A DNA stretch of 20,074 nt from an uncultured Bacilli bacterium (GTDB lineage Bacteria; Bacillota_I; Bacilli_A; RF39; UBA660), in the NCBI GenBank assembly GCA_947853365.1, contig CANTWQ010000109.1:1-20074 (forward strand), in the 5' to 3' direction. This document shows, piece after piece, positions 1-6,613 of this stretch (position 1 is its first letter; every line of letters starts with the position of its first letter). The position numbers and the translations under genes are program-made. The notes beneath the pieces are model-generated. The model ran no database searches, had not been told where the DNA came from, and worked only from the letters and a program-made list of their open reading frames with translations.

Positions 1-58
1 CGAACCGCAGACCCTCTGCTTGTAAGGCAGATGCTCTAACCAACTGAGCTAATCGCCC
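1..58 (-). tRNA. tRNA-Val (anticodon UAC), 3' end cut off by window edge
   Basis: Read on the minus strand, the gene begins at 58 with acceptor strand GGGCGAT. A D-arm follows (GCTC...GAGC around AGTTGGTTA), then an anticodon arm with stem TCTGC/GCAGA and loop CTTACAA, giving anticodon TAC. A five-base variable region and the start of the T-arm (TGCGG TTCG) come next. The rest of the T-arm and the 3' acceptor strand lie outside the window. A valine UAC tRNA is the only reading of this loop. It has its own promoter at 85-113. Confidence 0.93.
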
Positions 59-84
59 AAAAAAAATTTGGATTGACGATATTA

Positions 85-113
85 AATATACCATTTGCCT
101 AGCTCTTTGTCAA
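85..113 (-). promoter_or_regulatory. sigma-A promoter of the tRNA-Val gene
   Basis: On the minus strand, TTGACA (113-108), a 17-bp spacer and TATATT (90-85). Predicted transcription start is near 78, about 20 nt before the tRNA 5' end. Confidence 0.8.
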
Positions 114-143
114 TAAATTTTCTGAATTTTTTGTAGTTTCTCG

Positions 144-500
144 CTATCTTTGTTTCATTTCCGTTAATATCTCTTGTTTCCACTCGTTCATGTGTTCTTT
201 GAGTGGTAAAAATCCGCGCGCTGTCTCCCTAATTTTTTGTCTCTTATGCTTACCGATTCGATAATCAATATCTTTGATACTTAATTTCACACGACAAGTT
301 TCATCGTCACTTTCAATGACTTTTACATGGATCGTCTCCCCAATATTGACATAATCGTTAATATTTCGAACGAAACCACTTGATATTTCTGAGATGTGAA
401 TGAGTCCACTATAATATTCATCTAGGCCTACAAAAATACCATAGTGTTCAATTCCAGTCACACATCCCGTTACAATTTTCCCTTTTTCATATTTTGACAC
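144..500 (-). CDS. yugI: S1-domain RNA-binding protein, YugI/GSP13 (CvfD) family
   Basis: A 118-residue protein made of one S1 RNA-binding domain (about residues 4-75, with GCVTGIEHYGIFVGLDE, then GLIHISEIS and VKLSIKDID) and a short basic tail. The tail ends in GFLPLKEHMNEWKQEI, which resembles the GF-x-x-LK...EW tail of Bacillus YugI (general stress protein 13). Family members bind RNA or ribosomes; the pneumococcal member CvfD is a post-transcriptional regulator. The start is GTG at 500, with AAGGTG seven bases upstream. It is transcribed alone from a promoter at 521-549, divergent from the NifU-like gene. The single-domain length fits this family rather than ribosomal protein S1. Family assignment is strong; the specific role is inferred. 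Confidence 0.88.
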   Translation of the reverse strand: MSKYEKGKIVTGCVTGIEHYGIFVGLDEYYSGLIHISEISSGFVRNINDYVNIGETIHVKVIESDDETCRVKLSIKDIDYRIGKHKRQKIRETARGFLPLKEHMNEWKQEILTEMKQR

Positions 501-520
501 GAATTACACCTTCCGGTTTT

Positions 521-549
521 ATTATAACACGTTTGATTTCTTCTGTCTA
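521..549 (-). promoter_or_regulatory. sigma-A promoter of the S1-domain gene
   Basis: On the minus strand, TAGACA (549-544), a 17-bp spacer and TATAAT (526-521). A TG one base upstream makes this an extended -10. The 5' leader would be short, about 15 nt. Confidence 0.75.
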
Positions 550-553
550 ACGC

Positions 554-582
554 TTTACAGATCTTTCCTTTTTTCATATAAT
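554..582 (+). promoter_or_regulatory. sigma-A promoter of the NifU-like gene
   Basis: TTTACA (554-559), a 17-bp spacer and TATAAT (577-582). The -10 box overlaps the upstream in-frame ATG at 581, so that codon cannot be in the transcript. This fixes the real start at 599. The -35 lies only 4 bp from the divergent -35 at 544-549. Confidence 0.75.
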
Positions 583-598
583 GGATGTGGTGATTATT

Positions 599-832
599 AT
601 GAATGATATTGAATTACGAATTCAAGCTGTGATCGATAAACTACGTCCTTTTTTGATGAGTGATGGTGGTATGATTGATTTTATCAAGTTTGAAGATGGT
701 ATTTGTTACGTGCGCCTATCTGGGGCATGTGCTGGTTGTAGTTTGATTGAGTATACATTAAAAGATGGAATTGAATTGGCAATTACTAGTGAAGTACCAG
801 AAGTAGTCGAAGTAAGAAATGTAACCGATTAG
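599..832 (+). CDS. yutI: NifU C-terminal-domain Fe-S scaffold/carrier protein (YutI-like)
   Basis: A 77-residue protein corresponding to a free-standing NifU C-terminal (Nfu) domain. The DGG motif is at residues 22-24, and C-A-G-C at 44-47 is the CxxC pair that binds a bridging 4Fe-4S cluster between two subunits. Such proteins carry or assemble iron-sulfur clusters for delivery to apo-enzymes. I chose ATG at 599 over the in-frame ATG at 581 because the promoter -10 covers 577-582; a GGTG at 590-593 can serve as ribosome binding site. The gene converges on the YutH-like gene and shares a terminator overlap with it. In Bacillus subtilis, as I recall, yutI and yutH are also neighbours. A 4Fe-4S ferredoxin is encoded at 7645, a possible but unproven client. 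Confidence 0.93.
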   Translation: MNDIELRIQAVIDKLRPFLMSDGGMIDFIKFEDGICYVRLSGACAGCSLIEYTLKDGIELAITSEVPEVVEVRNVTD

Positions 833-850
833 TTAGGTTACATTTTTTTT
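817..850 (+). terminator. Intrinsic terminator after the NifU-like gene
   Basis: A perfect 10-bp stem AAATGTAACC (817-826) / GGTTACATTT (836-845) with a 9-nt loop, followed by T residues to 850. The NifU-like stop codon (830-832) lies in the loop, and the end of the opposing YutH-like gene (stop 840-838) is inside the stem. Confidence 0.88.
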
Positions 851-1758
851 GTGATCCAATCCACCGGTGGAATATCCGAATAAGTTTTGATGATTTGATA
901 GATCTCTCCCAAAAAAACTTCATACTCTAAAATACGATTTAAAATCGTATAAATTTTTTCTTCTTTGATTTCTTTTTCCACGATTCTTTGGTAACAATCA
1001 AAGTAAAAAGAAGGAAATAATAATCTACCAAATAAGAGACGATAGCCATAAGGAGATAAAGCAACTCCATTTAAAAAAGCTTCTATTTCATTGAGGTCAT
1101 ACTTTCCTTCTAAAAAGGAGGATTTTAGATATTCAGCAATATCTCTAGTTGGATGATCGATAATTAAAGTCAATGGATTATAATAATCGGCACGCATATC
1201 TGTACTTTTGAGGCGTCGATGTGCAACCACCAAATGATCGACCGTTTCCCTTCTCACTTCATTTTCAGTGTTCACAACATAACTAATTGCATTTTCTCCC
1301 AGGCCAATAAAATACCATAGACTTTCGGCCAATATGGGATACTCATTTTCTAAATGTGCCATTTGATATTCAATATAATCGATTTTCTGCATCCAAAGGG
1401 TCGTCCACGGAAAATGAACAAGATATTGTTTATTGCGTATCTGGTAAACAGGTAAAAATTTTAAATCTTCTAGTCTTAAAAGGTGATGATAGTCACCGTT
1501 TTGTTTGAGCAAAACGTATGGCTTCTGATCAATCCATGTAATCATTTGTTGATTGCGATTTAATATCATTTGTTGATATGAGGAGTCTTGATGATGGGCT
1601 TCTAACTGTAATTCGAACAATTGGTTTAACTCTTCTTCGGAGCGCTGATAGACTCTTAGTTCAAAAGCTTGACCATATGCATTAAAGTAATAGATCTGAT
1701 TTTGGAAATGTAAATTTTCAATTCTTAGATTATAGTAGAATTCTATGGTCTGTTTCAT
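838..1758 (-). CDS. yutH: YutH-like spore-coat-associated kinase-fold protein (CotS/YutH family)
   Basis: A 306-residue protein that I assign to the YutH/CotS family, proteins with an aminoglycoside-phosphotransferase-like fold found in spore coats. Recognisable blocks in order are YFIGLGENAISYVVNTE, AHRRL, a catalytic-loop-like DHPTRDIAEYLK, RLLFGRLLFPSFYFDC, YEVFLGEIYQ, and near the C-terminus IPPVDWI. They match YutH blocks as I remember them. A canonical HxD...DFG kinase pair is not evident, so activity is uncertain; the family is often considered degenerate. The start is ATG at 1758, six bases after AGGAGG; the ATG at 1764 abuts the Shine-Dalgarno and is unlikely. The gene is preceded by an unusual structured leader (1784-1859). 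It converges on a yutI homologue, as in Bacillus. Confidence 0.82.
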   Translation of the reverse strand: MKQTIEFYYNLRIENLHFQNQIYYFNAYGQAFELRVYQRSEEELNQLFELQLEAHHQDSSYQQMILNRNQQMITWIDQKPYVLLKQNGDYHHLLRLEDLKFLPVYQIRNKQYLVHFPWTTLWMQKIDYIEYQMAHLENEYPILAESLWYFIGLGENAISYVVNTENEVRRETVDHLVVAHRRLKSTDMRADYYNPLTLIIDHPTRDIAEYLKSSFLEGKYDLNEIEAFLNGVALSPYGYRLLFGRLLFPSFYFDCYQRIVEKEIKEEKIYTILNRILEYEVFLGEIYQIIKTYSDIPPVDWITKKM

Positions 1759-1783
1759 TGACATCCTCCTATTTCACTTTATG

Positions 1784-1859
1784 AAAAAAGAGGTAACGTT
1801 ATGCTCTTTCCAAATCTCCAATCGAGCGAAAGTCAAATAAATATTTCTTATCCTACCTC
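1784..1859 (-). promoter_or_regulatory. Putative structured leader RNA with terminator-like closing stem, upstream of yutH
   Basis: On the minus strand, GAGGTA (1859-1854) can pair with TACCTC (1795-1790), which is followed at once by six T residues (1789-1784), as in an intrinsic terminator or attenuator. Inside, CTTTC pairs with GAAAG around a CTC/GAG hairpin. About 25 nt separate the T-tract from the yutH start. I do not recognise any riboswitch class or T-box in it. It may be an attenuator, a small RNA with its own terminator, or a chance fold. Confidence 0.35.
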
Positions 1860-1918
1860 ACAATCAAGTCTTTTTATAGATAGTGGCGATTGGTAAAATT
1901 GCCTTCCATGAAGGAATC

Positions 1919-1945
1919 AAAAAAAAGAACTGCTAAACAGTTCTT
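1919..1945 (-). terminator. Intrinsic terminator of the coiled-coil gene
   Basis: On the minus strand, stem AAGAACTG (1945-1938) / CAGTTCTT (1932-1925) with a five-base loop, running into a T-tract (1926-1919). The gene's stop codon (1935-1933) is in the loop. Confidence 0.9.
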
Positions 1946-2529
1946 CCATAACTATAAGTTTTGACATCTTCTTCGGCATTTCCTGGTTGTTTTCCGGTTG
2001 TTTGTTGTACTTGTGCAGATACATTTTGCATTTCCGCAGCGACATCTTCATAACCTTTCGCTACTAATTCCAATTTACCTGCTTCCTCAGCAATTTCTCC
2101 TTTTTGTTTGGTCATATCTTTTTCTTTGGCTTGTTTTTCTTCTAATGCACGTGTCTTACTAGAATAAGAGCGATCCAAATCATCACTTTGTTGATTCAAC
2201 ACACGCCATCTAGTTTCTACCAATTCACGATAGTAATTGATTTTTTGTTTGGCACTATCTCTTCTAGCCTCTTCTTGCTTGATATCACGATCCAAATTGT
2301 TGATACTTTGACTTACTTCGGCATCTTTTTTATCTACTTCTGCAATTCGATCGGTTTGTGCTTGAATATTTTTGATCGTTGCACCTACTTGTTTTTTCAA
2401 TGCTTCGACATCTTCTGGTAATGCAATCGTTGGAACATCTTTAGTTGCTTGTTTTTCAGTTTTCACTGTATTTGCTTGTTGATTAAATACTGGTGGATTT
2501 AATGGGTCCAACTTCTTCTCCTCTGCCAT
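1933..2529 (-). CDS. Possible internal-start product (coiled-coil half of the larger protein)
   Basis: The frame is the same as the 468-residue protein. ATG at 2529 is preceded by AAGGAG with six bases between, a better ribosome binding site than many in this window. The product would be 198 residues (MAEEKKLDPLNPPVF...). Its first residues, MAE, match the start of the long form. The site may be a by-product of Lys/Arg/Glu codons (K-R-K-E), so this is a hypothesis. Confidence 0.3.
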   Translation of the reverse strand: MAEEKKLDPLNPPVFNQQANTVKTEKQATKDVPTIALPEDVEALKKQVGATIKNIQAQTDRIAEVDKKDAEVSQSINNLDRDIKQEEARRDSAKQKINYYRELVETRWRVLNQQSDDLDRSYSSKTRALEEKQAKEKDMTKQKGEIAEEAGKLELVAKGYEDVAAEMQNVSAQVQQTTGKQPGNAEEDVKTYSYGRTV

Positions 2530-3339
2530 AGTATTCTCCTTCCTTTTTTTGGCGGCAATTGCTTCTTGAATCTCTTGACGTTCTTTTTGTAATTCTTCCT
2601 TATCTTCCGGTTCAAAATTTGGTTCTGGTGGAAGTTCGAACGTTTCTTCATTTGCTTCGTTTGTTTGTAAATCTAATTTCGGTAATTCCGCTGGTTTGGT
2701 TAATTTATCCATACTATGATTTAAGAACTGATCTAATTCCTGCATTCTTTCGTTTAAGACAGCCGATGGTTTTTCTTCTACTTCTTCTTTTGTTTCAGTT
2801 ACTTCTACTGGTTCCAACTTATTGGTAGCATCCATCCAGCTGCTGAGATTTCTTAATTGGTTCATTTTTACTTTCAATGCTCTTCCAATTCGATATCCCC
2901 CGAACATCTTATCTTTTTTACCCGCTTTGATTTCGGCATCCAAGATTTCTTTGTTTTCCAGATATATCTTATTTCCCGTTTTCTTTGCTAAAACCGCTCC
3001 CATACGATCTAGTTTTTTGATTGTAGACATTACATAGAAAGGATCTAATTCTACTATTTCGCCTTCTGGAGCCATTTTCTCCATTGCCTTCTCGATCGTT
3101 TTGGTCATTTTCTTCTCTGTTTTTTCTATATTTTTCTCTTCCCAAGCGGCAATGAGACGAGAAGTGAAATTTCTAATTCGAGCATTGGTTCCTTTCGAAA
3201 ACAAAATAGTTCTTACTTTACTTGCTTTGGATCCTTTCTTGAAAGAAAATGGTTTTTTCTTGTCGCGATAGACAACGATATTTTGAAAGAAATCATCTGC
3301 AATTTTTGTTTGCGGTGTGATCGTCATTGCTTCTGCCAT
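1933..3339 (-). CDS. Hypothetical protein with basic N-terminal region and C-terminal coiled coil
   Basis: A 468-residue protein that I do not recognise. Residues 1-170 are basic and mostly helical in character. Residues 175-270 are acidic and low in complexity, rich in Glu and Pro. Residues about 305-440 form a long, probable coiled coil rich in Glu, Lys, Gln and Ala. There is no signal peptide or membrane segment, so it is probably cytoplasmic and may be a structural or scaffold protein. The start at 3339 has AAGGAGG nine bases upstream. The gene lies 18 nt downstream of the DUF1292 gene, so the two form an operon, and it ends at a strong terminator. An internal in-frame ATG at 2529 (residue 271, MAEEKK) is preceded by AAGGAG at ideal spacing and would give a 198-residue coiled-coil protein. 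Confidence 0.8.
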   Translation of the reverse strand: MAEAMTITPQTKIADDFFQNIVVYRDKKKPFSFKKGSKASKVRTILFSKGTNARIRNFTSRLIAAWEEKNIEKTEKKMTKTIEKAMEKMAPEGEIVELDPFYVMSTIKKLDRMGAVLAKKTGNKIYLENKEILDAEIKAGKKDKMFGGYRIGRALKVKMNQLRNLSSWMDATNKLEPVEVTETKEEVEEKPSAVLNERMQELDQFLNHSMDKLTKPAELPKLDLQTNEANEETFELPPEPNFEPEDKEELQKERQEIQEAIAAKKRKENTMAEEKKLDPLNPPVFNQQANTVKTEKQATKDVPTIALPEDVEALKKQVGATIKNIQAQTDRIAEVDKKDAEVSQSINNLDRDIKQEEARRDSAKQKINYYRELVETRWRVLNQQSDDLDRSYSSKTRALEEKQAKEKDMTKQKGEIAEEAGKLELVAKGYEDVAAEMQNVSAQVQQTTGKQPGNAEEDVKTYSYGRTV

Positions 3340-3357
3340 TTTAATTTCCTCCTTTTT

Positions 3358-3627
3358 TTATTCTTCCGGTTGTTTCGATAGTTCTCGTAAAACTTCTTTG
3401 ACTCTTCCCCATTCTTGATCTGATTCGATATTACCTAAATGATACTCTCCCTGATCATCTTTTTCACAAGATGCAACGTAAATGGTGACATTTCCATTCT
3501 CATCCGTTTCGTTTTTGGTATATACCACATATTCTTTTTTTGTATCTTTAAATGCAAATGCTAATATTACTTCTACTTCATCGATCGATCCATCATCTAG
3601 TACAATCGACATCATTTTTTTATCCAT
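3358..3627 (-). CDS. DUF1292 family protein (YrzB-like)
   Basis: An 89-residue acidic protein of the DUF1292 family, which in Bacilli includes small conserved proteins often found next to yrrK and yrrL. The typical pattern is visible: an opening that mentions aspartate-rich DDGSIDEVEV, then FKDTKKEYVVYTKNE, a strand with IYVASCEKDD, and a helix EWGRVKEVLREL at the C-terminus. The function is not known. The start is ATG at 3627 with AAGGAGG nine bases upstream. The longer frame to 3675 is excluded because the promoter -10 (3657-3662) lies inside it. It is first in an operon with the coiled-coil protein. Confidence 0.8.
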   Translation of the reverse strand: MDKKMMSIVLDDGSIDEVEVILAFAFKDTKKEYVVYTKNETDENGNVTIYVASCEKDDQGEYHLGNIESDQEWGRVKEVLRELSKQPEE

Positions 3628-3656
3628 AACAGTCCTCCTTATTCTTCCTATTATCC

Positions 3657-3685
3657 ATTTTAACAAGAAATCCATGGAATTTCAA
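3657..3685 (-). promoter_or_regulatory. sigma-A promoter of the DUF1292/coiled-coil operon
   Basis: On the minus strand, TTGAAA (3685-3680), a 17-bp spacer and TAAAAT (3662-3657), with TGT immediately upstream making an extended -10. Leader of about 20 nt to the ATG at 3627. Confidence 0.78.
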
Positions 3686-3698
3686 TCTTTTTATGATG

Positions 3699-3719
3699 AA
3701 AATAGTAGATTTTGTCTAC
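3699..3719 (-). terminator. Weak candidate terminator after yutD
   Basis: On the minus strand, GTAGA (3719-3715) / TCTAC (3709-3705) with loop CAAAA, followed by TATTTT. The stem is only five base pairs, so this is tentative. Confidence 0.4.
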
Positions 3720-3729
3720 AAGCGTCCTT

Positions 3730-4008
3730 TTATTTCTTTTTTTGTAGTAAAAAGTAGCCACAATTATAGGCGCAATATTTTTCTAAATATTCAGAAAGAT
3801 TAGCAATATCATTAATTTCTTTGGCTCGTTTGTTTTTACTATCATAAAAGCCTTTTAATCTTAGCTTTCCATAAGCATAATCGCCAAAAATATAATCGAA
3901 ATCTTTGAAATAATCGGTACATTTACTAACTATTTCCTCTAATTGAAAGACCTCTTTGTAATTTTTTTGTAATTGATATTCTTGGTCGTTGATGATGATT
4001 GATTTCAT
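3730..4008 (-). CDS. yutD: YutD family protein (DUF1027)
   Basis: A 92-residue protein of the YutD family, conserved across Bacilli and of unknown molecular function. The family signature is clear: DYIFGDYAYGKLRLKGFYD at residues 38-56 and EYLEKYCAYNCGYFLLQKK near the C-terminus, with two cysteines four residues apart (CAYNC). Length is close to the usual 90-100. Its ATG at 4008 overlaps the TGA of the upstream DUF4015 gene in an ATGA junction, so translation is probably coupled. It continues a run of genes related to the Bacillus yut/yun region (yutI, yutH, yutD, yunB). Confidence 0.9.
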   Translation of the reverse strand: MKSIIINDQEYQLQKNYKEVFQLEEIVSKCTDYFKDFDYIFGDYAYGKLRLKGFYDSKNKRAKEINDIANLSEYLEKYCAYNCGYFLLQKKK

Positions 4009-5702
4009 TTGATATACTCCTTTTGATAAGCCTCTAATTGACTTTCTAATTTTTCAAGATTGGAACTGGAATTCCAAGTCATAAATCCTCCTGTTAAGCC
4101 GGCATCATATAAACCTTGAATTTGATCGGATACTTCTTTGGCACCATAAGTAATGTATGGTTTTTTGATCGTATTATATGTTTGAATCCATGTTCTGGCA
4201 ATGGCAGGTGTTGGGATTTCGCTTTGTCTAACAGCGGCATAATTTTTTCCCCAGTAATACAAAATGTCGTAAGGTACGGTCCAAACAGGTACTTTGAATC
4301 CGTATTCGTATGTAGAAAAATGATCGGGATATGGCATAGCACTGATCACATCGACGACATTACTGATTGCACCCCAATATTGGCCGTAGGCGGTCACATA
4401 GGAATGGGCACTTTCGCCAAAGACATCCGCGGATACATAGACACCTAGGGTATGTAGTTCGTTACAAGCATACATGAGAAACCGTTGGATTGCTTGGATT
4501 TTTTCTTCATTATATTCGTTTTGCAAATTCAATTTTCCTTCACGTTCGATTTTAATGGTACGGTCTGGAAATCTAACATAATCAAATTGAATTTCATTGA
4601 ATCCCATTTCTTGTACGGCTTCTTTGGCAAGATCAACATTATATTTCCAAACATCTCGGGAAAAGGCACTTGGCCAATAACTTTCGGATAATAAATATGG
4701 TTCATTGGTCGACGTATCTAAGATGGCATGTTCGGGATGGTCCATGGCATAGTACTTGTCTTTAAATGCACTAATACGGCCTATCACATAGAAACCGGCA
4801 TCTTTTATTTTTTGAATTTGGGCACGATATTCTTCCATTGTTTGCTGGGCATATTGATAATTGGTCGGGGATACTTGCTCGTATACTTTCGATTGATAAG
4901 CAGGTACTCCACTATCTTTGATATCGACGACGAAGGCATTGATATTCGCTTTTTTGGCCAGTTCTATATATTGATCTATTTTACTCATGACACTTTTGGT
5001 TCCGTTTAAATAGAAAGCGCGTACTTCTTCTGGCATAGGATTCTCAGTAAATGTTGGTTTTTCGACCGGATAATAATCTGCGGAAGCGGCATTTCCTCCC
5101 CCATAGATATCTTTTCGTCCAACATGTACTTGATATGTATTTTCTTCATCGTAATTTTTATTGGCTTCTGTTTCCTCTTGCAAGGTATATTTGGCTGGGA
5201 AATAGCCTGTAATACCATCGATCGTTGTTTTATAGTAATCAACCGAACCATCACTATTGATGTTATGGTATCCTTCGACGGATAACTTACTTCCCTTTTC
5301 TAATAAGGATAATAACGTACCATCTAAAGCTTCTCCTAGCAAGTGATAGGTCGTTCGGACATAAACTTCTTTTTCGGCTACAATATCTTCTTTGGTATCT
5401 GTAATATTTTCTTTATTCAAATAATAATTATTCTTGCCAATCTTTGCTTTATAATAGGTTGTCCCATTTTGTTCGATGGCATCTTTCGTCGTGTAGGAAA
5501 TTTCACTTCCCCGGGCAAATTTTTCGACGGTTTCTAAAGCATCGTTGTAAGAGGAAATAGCATTTTCATTTCCTTTGATATAACCGGTACGATAATTTGC
5601 ATCATTCACCAATAACGAAAGACCTATACCCAAACCAACACCCAGGGTAACGACGATAAAAATAGGTAACAGTTTTAATTTTAATCGTTTTTTCTTTTTC
5701 AT
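4005..5702 (-). CDS. Secreted/membrane-anchored DUF4015 glycoside-hydrolase-like protein
   Basis: A 565-residue protein. Residues 1-10 are basic and 11-32 form a hydrophobic signal anchor. Residues 55-175 look like SH3-type modules (strands such as VYVRTTYHLLG and GITGYFPAKYTL), likely for cell-wall binding. Residues 225-560 form a DUF4015 putative glycosidase TIM barrel, with VRAFYLNG at 228-235, NAFVVDIKDSG at 255-265, VIGRISAFKD at 306-315, GFNEIQFDYVRFPD at 367-380, VYVSADVFGE at 421-430 and MTWNSSSNL at 541-549. Asp374 and Asp426 are candidate acidic active-site residues. It probably acts on an extracellular or cell-wall polysaccharide; the substrate is unknown. It is transcribed from an extended -10 promoter and coupled to yutD. 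Confidence 0.85.
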   Translation of the reverse strand: MKKKKRLKLKLLPIFIVVTLGVGLGIGLSLLVNDANYRTGYIKGNENAISSYNDALETVEKFARGSEISYTTKDAIEQNGTTYYKAKIGKNNYYLNKENITDTKEDIVAEKEVYVRTTYHLLGEALDGTLLSLLEKGSKLSVEGYHNINSDGSVDYYKTTIDGITGYFPAKYTLQEETEANKNYDEENTYQVHVGRKDIYGGGNAASADYYPVEKPTFTENPMPEEVRAFYLNGTKSVMSKIDQYIELAKKANINAFVVDIKDSGVPAYQSKVYEQVSPTNYQYAQQTMEEYRAQIQKIKDAGFYVIGRISAFKDKYYAMDHPEHAILDTSTNEPYLLSESYWPSAFSRDVWKYNVDLAKEAVQEMGFNEIQFDYVRFPDRTIKIEREGKLNLQNEYNEEKIQAIQRFLMYACNELHTLGVYVSADVFGESAHSYVTAYGQYWGAISNVVDVISAMPYPDHFSTYEYGFKVPVWTVPYDILYYWGKNYAAVRQSEIPTPAIARTWIQTYNTIKKPYITYGAKEVSDQIQGLYDAGLTGGFMTWNSSSNLEKLESQLEAYQKEYIK

Positions 5703-5728
5703 TACGACAACCTCTACTCTCTATAGAT

Positions 5729-5737
5729 AGTATAACA
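5729..5737 (-). promoter_or_regulatory. Extended -10 promoter of the DUF4015 gene
   Basis: On the minus strand, TGT followed by TATACT (5734-5729). No good -35 is visible 17 bp upstream. The start codon at 5702 is only 27 nt away, giving a leader of about 20 nt with GAGG as binding site. Confidence 0.6.
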
Positions 5738-5808
5738 TAGTTTCTTATTTTTATTTATATAGAGTTTTGGTTTTTTCATTGATTTACGCTTTTGCAAATG
5801 TGTGTTTG

Positions 5809-6555
5809 TTATTCTGACGGTAAAATAGATAAAGGAGATTGTTGTTGATAACCATTATGATAATATTCTGGTACCTTTCCTTGAATCATTTTCACGGATA
5901 AAGGAACATCTAATGTCACTTTCACTTGTTGTTGCGGGGGCAGAGGTAAAATTAAATTGAGTGTTACGGATATATGAATCGATGTTTCCATCATGACATT
6001 GTTAATTCCATAACTTTTCATCTGGTAATTGATATTACTTTCTACATTTCCGACAAAGTTCACTGCAACAGGAATGCTTGGTCCAAGATTAGAAAGAAGA
6101 CTGTTCGCAAAAATCACGCCGATGGGAATTTGCGTCACTCTTTTTTTCTTCACGTTTTTTAATAAGGTCTCGTCCAATTCAATATTGGATTCTTTTAGTT
6201 TCTCGATATTGCCCGAGGTAATATAGGATAGATTGGTTTGAACGATTTCATTGGTTTTGGAAAGTAATTGATTGATCATGTTGGTATTAAAATCGACCAT
6301 CGTAATTGTCCCATCATTATTTTTTTCGGTAATATAAATTTGCTCTAAATCGATCCCTTCGAGGGCTTTTTTTTGTACAGATTGATGAATCACTTCTATC
6401 ATTAGATTCTCGACATCCATCTTCGCATAGCTTACGATAATTGGCCATACTTTATTTCCAATGAAATATAAAAAGAGGATGGTGGTAAGCAAAACGCCAA
6501 TCATTGCCCCCACCCAAATTTTTATTTTTTTCTTTTTGGAAGATTTCCGTCGCAT
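5809..6555 (-). CDS. yunB: Sporulation protein YunB
   Basis: A 248-residue protein with a basic N-terminus (RRKSSKKKKIK), one transmembrane helix at about 13-34, and an extracytoplasmic domain. The YunB signature is present: QIPIGVIFANSLLSNLGPSI at 142-161, then NFVGNV, YGINNV, and a C-terminal VTLDVPLSVKMIQGKVPEYY. In Bacillus subtilis, yunB is a mother-cell (sigma-E) sporulation gene required for efficient sporulation. The start at 6555 has GGTGAT upstream. It stands alone between a terminator (6592-6613) and the DUF4015 promoter. As I recall, yunB also lies near yutD in Bacillus. Confidence 0.9.
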   Translation of the reverse strand: MRRKSSKKKKIKIWVGAMIGVLLTTILFLYFIGNKVWPIIVSYAKMDVENLMIEVIHQSVQKKALEGIDLEQIYITEKNNDGTITMVDFNTNMINQLLSKTNEIVQTNLSYITSGNIEKLKESNIELDETLLKNVKKKRVTQIPIGVIFANSLLSNLGPSIPVAVNFVGNVESNINYQMKSYGINNVMMETSIHISVTLNLILPLPPQQQVKVTLDVPLSVKMIQGKVPEYYHNGYQQQSPLSILPSE

Positions 6556-6571
6556 CGATGATCACCATTAA

Positions 6572-6579
6572 ATTTTATG
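6572..6579 (-). promoter_or_regulatory. Sigma-E-like -10 element upstream of yunB (tentative)
   Basis: On the minus strand, CATAAAAT (6579-6572) differs by one base from the Bacillus sigma-E -10 CATACAAT and lies just upstream of yunB, a sigma-E gene in Bacillus. No convincing matching -35 is seen, because that region is taken up by the preceding terminator. Confidence 0.3.
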
Positions 6580-6591
6580 TTTGAAGCCAAG

Positions 6592-6613
6592 AAAAAAGAA
6601 GATTTCTCTTCTT
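6592..6613 (-). terminator. Intrinsic terminator of the tail-anchored protein gene
   Basis: On the minus strand, AAGAAGA (6613-6607) / TCTTCTT (6602-6596) with a GAAA tetraloop and T-tract to 6592. It overlaps the stop codon at 6614-6612. Confidence 0.85.

Noticed and set aside
581..598. Upstream ATG start of the NifU-like gene
   Set aside because: The ATG overlaps a TATAAT -10 box with a TTTACA -35 at 17 bp. The transcript begins downstream, so the ATG at 599 is the start.
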